Source of the DNA: Limisphaerales bacterium
GTDB taxonomy: Bacteria > Verrucomicrobiota > Verrucomicrobiia > Limisphaerales > BOG-1460
Direction of reading: 5' to 3'
Assembly: GCA_003159675.1 (NCBI GenBank)
Contig: PLQC01000120.1
Coordinates: 13,565-48,747, forward strand
DNA: 35,183 nt
The translations under genes and the position numbers were made by a program. Each line of letters starts with the position of its first letter. Within the stretch, counting starts at the first letter, position 1. The notes below the pieces were generated by a model. It searched no databases and was not told where the DNA came from. It saw only the letters and a program-made list of their open reading frames with translations. Shown here one piece after another: positions 10,601 through 17,710 of this stretch.

Positions 10601-10926
10601 TCCGAAGCGATGGACCCTCCTGCAAGCACATCATCATAGCACCGCAATTGGACAGCAAACTCTCAAGCGCAACGACCGCCTACGACAGCATTTGGGGCCG
10701 CATTGAAACCAACTGGAAGCGGAAAGGCAACAACTTTGCTTTGGAAGTCACCATCCCGGCGAACACCACGGCGACGGTTTATCTGCCATTGAACCGGGCA
10801 GCACATTCTCGAACCATAACGGAGAGCGGCAAGCCGCTTGATCGCGCGCAAGGCGTGAAGCTGCTCCGCATGGAAAGCGACTGCGCCGTGCTGGAGGTGG
10901 AATCGGGCGTGTATAAATTCAATTAA
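7672..10926 (+). CDS. Secreted alpha-L-rhamnosidase, GH78 (start chosen at MNKQPTYC..., track start is 7477)
   Basis: RVDQLSCDSLENPMGIDDVQPRLTWIL N-terminus; DYHKRVHYRTYDVT, DCPQRDERLGWTGDAQVYVRTA and SVWERWDGWTPEKGFQDPNMNSFAHYSFGAVYQWMVENIGGI are characteristic of bacterial rhamnosidases. A signal peptide follows the chosen start. Confidence 0.93.
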   Translation: MNKQPTYCIHPRLCSCAVSVLAILVGFGTAPGLAAALLRVDQLSCDSLENPMGIDDVQPRLTWILDSDIRGEKQTACQILIASSPELLGQDKGDLWDTGKLMCDETIGTVYAGTPLLSQEHCYWKVRVWDKDDHAVWSRPAEWSMGLLKPEDWKAGWIGYDAERLKNALQSPLAGAQWIWFPGDGSNPPKGVRLFLKDFTLPADIKVKRAELTATADDSFKFAVNGEIILTGKPGADSWHHAPMMDVTQWIKPGANRLLAEAENAAAGPAGLLAILVVTTEEAQVFKFVTDGTWKAAISPGGHWESQAAETNSWSVARIIGNFGVAPWGIIQTTEAYLPPAPYLRTSFSADRPILRATLYASALGLVEVHLNGQRVSEDFFTPGWTDYHKRVHYRTYDVTQLMRRGENALGAILADGWYCGYVGYKGERDYYGKLPRVRIQLQVDYADGSSTVIGTGSDWKATTGPVLEADFLKGETYDARKEPSGWDEPSFNDDNWQPVVADNKVRPLMQAHPGPPVRVIAKFEPKTINEPKPGVYVLNLGQNFAGIPRLKISGESGQKITLRFAERLHPDGTIYTNNLRSARSTDTYICKGTGVEIWEPRFTFHGFQYIEVSGLKKRPSKNTVVGLALSSDTPVVGSFASSDPLLNQLHNNVYWTQRANFIDIPTDCPQRDERLGWTGDAQVYVRTATLNCDVEAFYAKWLVDLVEDGQRADGEFPMVAPVEVAGDDGGPGWADSGVICPWTIYAVYGDRRILERYYPAMTKFIAFCQNRSKPDLLPPDHYACFGDWLNINADTPKDVICTAYFAYSTKLTARAAEVLGKTADATKYNELFNRIKTAFNQAYVTDDGRIVGDTQTGYVLALAFDLVEGAQAKLAARHLVDNIEKRDWHLSTGFIGTKDLMLVLAKIGRNDVAYRLIHNNTFPSWGFSIKHGATSVWERWDGWTPEKGFQDPNMNSFAHYSFGAVYQWMVENIGGIRSDGPSCKHIIIAPQLDSKLSSATTAYDSIWGRIETNWKRKGNNFALEVTIPANTTATVYLPLNRAAHSRTITESGKPLDRAQGVKLLRMESDCAVLEVESGVYKFN

Positions 10927-11065
10927 TGTCCGTTCTCCAGGATATCCAGACCGCACTCTTTGAATCGGCAGTCGAATGACGAAAGACATTATCCGGCAAG
11001 CGGAAGGCCGCTTGAAGATCCCGGGGTTTGAGTTTTCGGACAGTCCGCCGACAACCGCCGTCAGT

Positions 11066-13465
11066 TTATGGCGCCCATTGGGCGCGGTAGAAGCACTGCG
11101 TGGGCGAGGCCGGAAACGCGTAGCTGTTCGAGCTGGTGGTCAGCGTGTTTGTCTGCAATGGCTGCCAGTTCAGCAAATCCGAGGAGGTCTGCATGATGTA
11201 GCTCAGGCCGGCCACCCCGTTGGTCAACTGGAAGTTGAAGGTGTTGCTGGAGCTCAAACTGCCCGGCGCCACCAGAACCGGAGGCGGAGGCGGCGCGACC
11301 GGTCCCGCCGGCAGAACAAACAGGGTGATGCTCTGCGCGGGAACGATAGTGCTCAGCATGCTCCCCGACACGGTGACATCACTCAGGCGATTGATGGTGT
11401 TGGCGGACGTGAGTTGCCAGACCTGGGCGGTGCCGGCCATCACAAAATTCGCCAGGTTCACGGTCAGCGCCGAACTGGTTTGTAATTGTTTGTTAATCAC
11501 CATCACCGTCAACGCGCCGTCTGAAGAACGCATGGCGGCAAAGGAGGAAACCAGGTCCACGTTCGTCGAGACGCCGTCGGAAACACTCGTGTCGCCGAAG
11601 GTGGATTTGTTGCCGTCGTAGTTGCGATACATCTTCATCGCGTTGTAAGTGGGCGTGCCCGTGCTGGGCGTGGTCCACCGTGTCGCCAGGTCCAGGCTTT
11701 CCCGGCCGAAAATGCCGTCAATGTCGGCCTGGGCAGTGGCGCCATTGATGTTGGCTTCGGCGCCCCAGTTATACTCGGTGACCCCGATTTTCGTCCCGGG
11801 ATAATAGGCGTTCACCCAGCTCTTCATGCGCGGGATGAGCATAATCACCTGGTTGATCCAGCTCTGATCCACGTAGTTGGTATCCCAGAATACCCGTGTG
11901 CACTGGTTGCGCAGCAGCGCAGTGGTGGTATCGACAGCAGCCCCGCCCACGTTGCCCTCCTGCGGATAGCAATGCAGCGTGAAGTAATCCAGCAACCGCT
12001 GGCCACTGTTCGTGTCATGCTGGTGGATTTGATTCAACAGCCAGGGACAATAATCCCAGCCCCCGTTGTTGGCGCGGTCAACCCCGCCGGCATGCTGCTG
12101 GTCGTAACCACTGTTGAAATAGCCGCCCCAACCCCATTCTTCCGGCGCACAGACCAGAGCATTGGGATCGTTGGATTTCACCAGGCTGGCGCAGGTAAGA
12201 ATGTCGTTGCGGATTTCCTGCATGGTGGGACCGATCGGGTGCACGTCCCGGTGGGTTGAGAACCAGATGCTGTGCTCGTTATCCATGAGGTAGTACTTGA
12301 CGCCGCCGTTCAGCGACGAACCCCAGGTATTGGTCAAGTGCTGCAGCCAGCCCACATAGAAACTGGAATTGGTCGGGAAGTTCGCGTCGTTGGGATTGTT
12401 GACGATATTCGTGCCTCCCACGCTGCTGACGCCGTTGCCCGCGTCAGACCAATAGGGATCCACCTCCTGCTGAGGGCCGTATTTGGCGACGGAAAAGCTG
12501 GAAAGACTGGCGCGGTTGGTTCCCAGCTTGCAGCCCCAGCCGATCATCGGGATCGTGATCATCGGATCCGCCCCGCCGCTTTTGCTGGTGCTGATGAAAT
12601 TGTCGGCGTCAGCGCCTGGAGTCCCTGATCCGTCGGAGATGCTCTCGAAGTACCAGTCGGCTCCGCGATTGTGCGCGTCGATCAGCCAGTTATAGCGTGT
12701 CTCGGCGTTGCCGCCGCTCCGGTGTACCGGCACGTTCAGGTCAGAGATCTGGCTCGCGGAACTGGCAAAAGCAATGCCGTAAATCAACGGGCTGATCGGA
12801 TGCCGGTTCAGTTGCGCGTCAACGTTAATCGTCACGCTGTTGGTTCCGGGAGGGGCTGGCGACGTGCCGTTGGTCAGCAGGGTCATGTCATCGACGTAAA
12901 AGGTGCTGAGTGCCGAATTGGTCTGGCTTTGAATCCAGATTCCATCCAAGTTGGGTTGGCTGGCGACACCGAGAGACGAAAGAGCAACCGTGATTTGCTG
13001 CCATCCGCCGGCGGTTGGGGAAAAGTTGTATTGGCTGCCCGTCACCGTGTCCCCCAGGGTTGCCCTCACGGCCAGCGGTTGTGCTCCGCTGGAACCGCCA
13101 TTAACCCAAAAGGTCAAATTGCCGTAGGGAGTCGAGTCAAATGGGGTGTGCTCGAGGTACAGCCCAGCACTCGCGTTGGTAATGGTAATCGAAATGGAAC
13201 GGGACCCGGAATGAACGGGGCTCGTATTGCCGAAATTGATGGTTGAACCCCAGCTCCAGTTGTTCCAACTGTTCTGAAGCGAATCGGTGTAAATCGCCAT
13301 ATTCTGTTGGGCCGCAATCGGAAAGGCTAATCCAGCCCACAGCAGAAAACTCAGAAAACGACGAGAACCTAGCAAGGCAAGAGGCAAGACCTTCAACATC
13401 ACAGTTAACATTGTCGTAGAAATGGTGTCCTTTGTCGAGCCCAATTTGTAGGCGATATGCCGCAT
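11066..13465 (-). CDS. Secreted GH44-family endoglucanase/xyloglucanase-like enzyme with N-terminal beta-sandwich and C-terminal YIMQTSSDL...FYRA module
   Basis: SPLIYGIAFAS...VPVHRSGGNAETRYNW; YLMDNEHSIWFSTHRDVHP; VTEYNWGAEANINGATAQAD are GH44-type motifs. Confidence 0.85.
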   Translation of the reverse strand: MRHIAYKLGSTKDTISTTMLTVMLKVLPLALLGSRRFLSFLLWAGLAFPIAAQQNMAIYTDSLQNSWNNWSWGSTINFGNTSPVHSGSRSISITITNASAGLYLEHTPFDSTPYGNLTFWVNGGSSGAQPLAVRATLGDTVTGSQYNFSPTAGGWQQITVALSSLGVASQPNLDGIWIQSQTNSALSTFYVDDMTLLTNGTSPAPPGTNSVTINVDAQLNRHPISPLIYGIAFASSASQISDLNVPVHRSGGNAETRYNWLIDAHNRGADWYFESISDGSGTPGADADNFISTSKSGGADPMITIPMIGWGCKLGTNRASLSSFSVAKYGPQQEVDPYWSDAGNGVSSVGGTNIVNNPNDANFPTNSSFYVGWLQHLTNTWGSSLNGGVKYYLMDNEHSIWFSTHRDVHPIGPTMQEIRNDILTCASLVKSNDPNALVCAPEEWGWGGYFNSGYDQQHAGGVDRANNGGWDYCPWLLNQIHQHDTNSGQRLLDYFTLHCYPQEGNVGGAAVDTTTALLRNQCTRVFWDTNYVDQSWINQVIMLIPRMKSWVNAYYPGTKIGVTEYNWGAEANINGATAQADIDGIFGRESLDLATRWTTPSTGTPTYNAMKMYRNYDGNKSTFGDTSVSDGVSTNVDLVSSFAAMRSSDGALTVMVINKQLQTSSALTVNLANFVMAGTAQVWQLTSANTINRLSDVTVSGSMLSTIVPAQSITLFVLPAGPVAPPPPPVLVAPGSLSSSNTFNFQLTNGVAGLSYIMQTSSDLLNWQPLQTNTLTTSSNSYAFPASPTQCFYRAQWAP

Positions 13466-13689
13466 GCGGATGGCGTACGGTCACAATTTTCATGCTATTT
13501 TTGTGCAAGTACAACATACTCTCTATCATCTATTTACAAAAGTGAGTTTAGAAACCGCTTCCATTCAAAAATCAAAGAAATTAGATCCATCTGGCCTGCC
13601 GTTTTCACCTGACAATTTCATGTGAATGCTCAAAAATCGAACCGTAGTTACAGTTCAGGCCCAAAAACCATAACGATTCGATTCGACTT

Positions 13690-14144
13690 ATGAAATCCCG
13701 ATATCAGTTGGCAACCATGGCAATCCTGCTCGGAGGCTTCGCGGCCACCGCCCCAGCACAGGTAATAATATTCAACCAGAACTTTGACGGCGGGTATTCA
13801 GGCGCGTTCGGCACCTCCTCATATCAGGGAGGCAGCCCGACCGCTACCGCCAACGCTGTGATAGCGACCGGCGGAAACCCGAACGGCGCCTGGCAGGAGA
13901 CCATGACGACAACAACCTGGAGTGACTATTCGACCAGTTGACTGCAGCCAATACCTGGCAGACGTTCAGCGTAAACTTGGGCACCATCGTCGGGGCCAGC
14001 CCAATCGGCGCGACCTGGCGGTTGGCCTTCCAACTCAATTCCTGGCTGTGGAACGGCCTCCCCAACACCGACACCCTGACGATCGACAATGTTGTGTTGA
14101 CGAATATTCCTGAGGTTGGCCATAGAATGCCTTTCGTTGTCTGA
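13690..14144 (+). pseudogene. Decayed secreted CBM/PEP-CTERM-style protein gene (signal peptide fragment plus out-of-frame C-terminal fragment)
   Basis: MKSRYQLATMAILLGGFAATAPAQVIIFNQNFDGGYSG...TTTWSDY stops at 13941. The next frame continues DQLTAANTWQTFSVNLGTIVG...WRLAFQLNSWLW...TLTIDNVVLTNIPE. One frameshift, probably with internal loss. Confidence 0.55.
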
Positions 14145-14170
14145 ATCCAACTTGACATCCGCCCGTACGG

Positions 14171-14518
14171 TCAAAAAGCGCGTCCGGCTCGAACATTGAG
14201 GTCGGATTCCTCAACAAACCACTTTGGCTTATCCAGATGGTCGCGATAGTCCTCGATCAAAAAAGTGCGCCGGGCAGGGCTATTTTCAACAGCTCGCCCC
14301 GGGCGTCCCTCGGACCGGCTCCGCCCTTTGAAAGCGGATGTCCCCCGGTCCGTAAACGTGCGGTCCGAGAGTTTCAGGCCGCTCTTCGCGCACCAGCTTT
14401 CAGCCGCCTGCAACTGCCGCCGCTCGTTGTCCCCGAAGTTTTGGCGCTCCGTGCTCCAGCGTATATAGCTGTAAACGTTTTTGCCGCCGTCGTCACCTGC
14501 CGTATTTTTCATTTTCAT
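14171..14518 (-). pseudogene. Truncated serine recombinase/resolvase N-terminal domain
   Basis: [51 protein letters not shown] matches the resolvase N-terminal pattern (Y-x-R-x-S; TDRGxSAFKG). The sequence then degenerates (LIEDYRDHLDK where IEDxDRLSR is expected) and ends without the DNA-binding region. Confidence 0.75.
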
Positions 14519-14541
14519 ATTGCAATAGAACGAAATTTTGT

Positions 14542-17442
14542 ATGTTCACTCGCAACGTTATGCCATCCGGACGCAGGCAATATCCGTTTCATCTCATCGA
14601 ACCCAAGTGGCAGCAATCCTGGGACTTTCAACAGACCTTTCGCGCGTTCAATCCGGGCGACGAGATCCCCCACGGCCACCCCTTCGCGCAACGCCATGAA
14701 CTGGGTGGCTGGAAGCTCTCCACCTCGGAATTGCCCCCCAAATACTATATTCTGGACATGTTCCCCTACCCGTCCGGCGCGGGCCTGCACGTCGGACACC
14801 CGGAGGGCTATACCGCCACGGACATTCTGGCGCGGTACAAACGCGCACAGGGCTTCCACGTCCTGCATCCGATGGGTTGGGACGCCTTCGGACTGCCCGC
14901 CGAGCAATACGCCATCAAGACCGGGCAACACCCCCGCCAAACCACCGAGTCCAACATCGCCAACTTCAAGCGCCAGATCAAAAGCCTTGGCTTCAGCTAC
15001 GATTGGACCCGGGAGGTGAACACCACCGATCCGAATTATTTCAAATGGACGCAGTGGATTTTCCTGAAGCTTTACAACTCGTGGTTCAATCCGGCGACGA
15101 ACAAAGCCGAGCCGATCGAGACGGTGGCGTATCCGCCCGAACTCTCTGGCAGGGGTGCGGAACTCGAATCCGCGCGCCGGACCCACCGCGATTCCCAGCG
15201 CCTCGCCTACGTGACCGACGCCCCGGTCTGGTGGTGCGAACAACTCGGCACCGTTCTCGCCAATGAGGAAGTCATCGACGGCAAAAGCGAAGTCGGTGGA
15301 TTTCCCGTGATCCGAAAGCCGATGCGCCAGTGGATGCTCCGGATCACCGCCTACGCCGAACGTCTGCTGAAGGACCTCGACACGATTGACTGGAACCATT
15401 CGCTCAAGGAAATGCAGCGAAACTGGATCGGGCGGAGCGAGGGAGCGGAAGTTCAATTTCAAATTTCAAATTTCAAATTTCAATTCACGGTCTTTACGAC
15501 GCGGCCCGACACGCTGTTCGGAGCGACCTACATGGTGCTTGCGCCGGAGCACGAGCTCGTCGAACAAATCATCACGAGCGAGCAACGTGCCGCCGTTCAG
15601 GCTTACAAAGCCGAGGTCGCCAGGAAATCGGATCTTGAGCGCACGGAACTCGCGAAAGAAAAGACCGGTGTCTTTACCGGTGGCTATGCGGTTAATCCAG
15701 TCAACGGCGAGAAAATCCCGATTTGGATCGCCGACTACGTTCTAGTCAGCTACGGCACCGGCGCGATCATGGCCGTGCCGGCACACGACACGCGGGACTT
15801 CGAGTTCGCCACGAAGTTTAATCTCCCGGTTGTTCAAGTCGTTCAACCGCCCGATCCCAATATCGACTGGCGCGGCTTCGTGGACGACGGCACTTCGGTG
15901 AACTCGACTGGACCGGAGATTTCAATCACGGGCCTGCCCACGGCTGCCGCCAAAGAGAAAATCGGCGCATGGCTGGAATCCAAAGGCCTCGGCAGGAGGA
16001 CGGTGAACTACAAGCTTCGAGACTGGCTTTTCAGCCGACAACGCTACTGGGGCGAGCCTTTTCCGATTGTGTGGAAGCGTGACGCAAACGGAAATGTTTT
16101 CCACGAAGCCTTGCCGGAATCCGCACTGCCGCTCCTGCCGCCATCGCTCACGGACTTCAAACCCACGGTCACGGGCGAACCCCCGCTTGCTCGCGCCGAG
16201 GTTTGGGTGAATCTGCCGGACGGCCTGCAGCGCGAGACCAATACGATGCCTCAATGGGCCGGCAGTTGTTGGTATTATCTCCGCTACCTCGATGCGCAGA
16301 ACACCAGCGCATTTGTCGGCAAAGAGGCGGAGCAATACTGGATGGGCACAGCAAGTTCCAAGTTGCAGGTTGAAAGTTGCAGGTTGGATGCCGCCGCCAC
16401 GAATCCTGCAACCTGCAACCTGCAACCTGCAACCAAATCCACGACGCCAGGAGTGGATTTGTATGTCGGCGGCACCGAACACGCCGTCCTTCACCTCCTC
16501 TACGCCCGGTTCTGGCACAAGGTGCTTTTCGATCTCGAATGCGTCTCAACGCCCGAGCCCTTCTTCAAACTCGTCAACCAGGGGCTCATCCTGGGTGAAG
16601 ACGGCCAGAAAATGTCCAAATCGCGCGGCAACGTCGTGAATCCCGATGACATCCTGAAAGAATATGGCGCCGACGCGTTCCGTCTGTACGAAATGTTCCT
16701 GGGCCCCCTCGAAATGGTGAAACCCTGGAATACGAAAGGTGTCGAGGGGGTTTACCGCTTTCTCGGCCGTGTCTGGCGCCTGTTCGTGGACGAGCAGAGC
16801 GAAACCGCATTCGAACAGGCAGAGACAACGACGGACATCTGCAGCCGCGGATGCGGATCCGCCGCGGACTCCCGCGCTTTCACAAGCGCGACTACGAGAC
16901 TGCTGAAACTTATCAAACTCAGCTCCGCGATCGAGGATAAGCAGCCGACGCCCGCGCAGTTGAAGGCGCTTCATGCCTGTATCAAGAAAGTGACCGAAGA
17001 TATGGAGGGCATGCGGTTCAACACCGCCATCTCGGCAATGATGGTTTTCATCAATGAAGCGATGACCTGGGAAACAAAGCCTGTGACCGTGCTGCGCGAT
17101 TTTTTGATTCTGCTCCAGCCGTTTGCGCCGCATATCGCGGAGGAGTTGTGGGAGAAGATGAACATCCAACATCCAACATCCAACATCCAACATCCAGCGG
17201 GACTGGCGTACGCGCCCTGGCCGACATTCGATCCGGCCCTGCTCGTCGAGGACACGCTGGAGATTCCGGTGCAGGTGAACGGCAAATTGCGCGACGTGAT
17301 CCGGATCCGCCTCGATGCGTCGCCGGCCGAGATCGAAGCCGCCGCCCGGGCGAGCGAGAAGGTAAAGCCTTTCCTCGACGGCAAGACGGTCAAAAAGGTG
17401 ATTGTCGTGCCAAAGAAACTGGTGAACCTGGTGGTTGGCTGA
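14542..17442 (+). CDS. leuS: Leucyl-tRNA synthetase, carrying several in-frame repeat insertions
   Basis: [98 protein letters not shown]. Confidence 0.99.
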   Translation: MFTRNVMPSGRRQYPFHLIEPKWQQSWDFQQTFRAFNPGDEIPHGHPFAQRHELGGWKLSTSELPPKYYILDMFPYPSGAGLHVGHPEGYTATDILARYKRAQGFHVLHPMGWDAFGLPAEQYAIKTGQHPRQTTESNIANFKRQIKSLGFSYDWTREVNTTDPNYFKWTQWIFLKLYNSWFNPATNKAEPIETVAYPPELSGRGAELESARRTHRDSQRLAYVTDAPVWWCEQLGTVLANEEVIDGKSEVGGFPVIRKPMRQWMLRITAYAERLLKDLDTIDWNHSLKEMQRNWIGRSEGAEVQFQISNFKFQFTVFTTRPDTLFGATYMVLAPEHELVEQIITSEQRAAVQAYKAEVARKSDLERTELAKEKTGVFTGGYAVNPVNGEKIPIWIADYVLVSYGTGAIMAVPAHDTRDFEFATKFNLPVVQVVQPPDPNIDWRGFVDDGTSVNSTGPEISITGLPTAAAKEKIGAWLESKGLGRRTVNYKLRDWLFSRQRYWGEPFPIVWKRDANGNVFHEALPESALPLLPPSLTDFKPTVTGEPPLARAEVWVNLPDGLQRETNTMPQWAGSCWYYLRYLDAQNTSAFVGKEAEQYWMGTASSKLQVESCRLDAAATNPATCNLQPATKSTTPGVDLYVGGTEHAVLHLLYARFWHKVLFDLECVSTPEPFFKLVNQGLILGEDGQKMSKSRGNVVNPDDILKEYGADAFRLYEMFLGPLEMVKPWNTKGVEGVYRFLGRVWRLFVDEQSETAFEQAETTTDICSRGCGSAADSRAFTSATTRLLKLIKLSSAIEDKQPTPAQLKALHACIKKVTEDMEGMRFNTAISAMMVFINEAMTWETKPVTVLRDFLILLQPFAPHIAEELWEKMNIQHPTSNIQHPAGLAYAPWPTFDPALLVEDTLEIPVQVNGKLRDVIRIRLDASPAEIEAAARASEKVKPFLDGKTVKKVIVVPKKLVNLVVG
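15451..15487 (+). repeat. Heptanucleotide tandem repeat (TTTCAAA unit, about 4-5 copies) inside leuS
   Basis: gttcaatttcaaatttcaaatttcaaatttcaattca; encodes [11 protein letters not shown] just before VFTTRPDT. Confidence 0.95.
16351..16435 (+). repeat. Heptanucleotide repeat arranged as an inverted repeat (GTTGCAG units, then CTGCAAC units) inside leuS
   Basis: aagttgcaggttgaaagttgcaggttg...loop...cctgcaacctgcaacctgcaacctgcaacc; CTGCAAC is the reverse complement of GTTGCAG. Encodes [29 protein letters not shown]. Confidence 0.93.
16841..16895 (+). repeat. Shortened in-frame copy of the REP-like palindrome inside leuS
   Basis: GCAGCCGCGGATGCGGATCCGCCGCGGACTCCCGCGCTTTCACAAGCGCGACTAC aligns at both ends with the 70-nt elements at 22701 and 27145 (…GCTTTCACAA.CGCG.CTAC). 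Confidence 0.7.
17161..17196 (+). repeat. Heptanucleotide tandem repeat (ATCCAAC unit, about 5 copies) inside leuS
   Basis: aacatccaacatccaacatccaacatccaacatccag; encodes [12 protein letters not shown]. Confidence 0.95.
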
Positions 17443-17504
17443 CAGCCCGGGGATCGATCGTGCGAGCCGGTCTAGCCAACGATTCGGTAGATTCCGGGTG
17501 GAAC

Positions 17505-17639
17505 ACAGCCAACCTGGCTGTTCTCGGCGGCAAGTTGCCGCCGAGATACGGACTCCAGGATCATCGAGCTGAAGGGTCTGGGACAAAAGCCCGGCTGCTG
17601 GCGGGCGATTCGCCCGCCAGAACGGGCCGGTGGCCCGTT
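17505..17639. repeat. Cluster of four perfect or near-perfect hairpins between convergent leuS and the PD40 gene
   Basis: acagccaacctggctgt (17505..17521); ctcggcggcaagttgccgccgag (17523..17545); ctggcgggcgattcgcccgccag (17598..17620); aacgggccggtggcccgtt (17621..17639). Confidence 0.85.
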
Positions 17640-17710
17640 CCACCCCATCCTTCAACTGAATCGCCAGCCGCTTCGCCCCGCACTTCGGATGTCTTACTTC
17701 GCCCTGCCCA

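Noticed and set aside
10997-11014. caagcggaaggccgcttg hairpin between convergent GH78 and GH44 genes as a terminator
   Set aside because: Perfect 7-bp stem but no T-tract on either side. Possible, but not strong enough to list as a terminator.
14515-15462. 315-aa minus-strand ORF opposite leuS 5' end
   Set aside because: Antisense to the HIGH-type motif region of LeuS; shadow ORF.
15451-17196. CRISPR-like array (regular repeats in leuS)
   Set aside because: The repeats are contiguous 7-mers without spacers and lie within an open coding sequence; no cas genes nearby.
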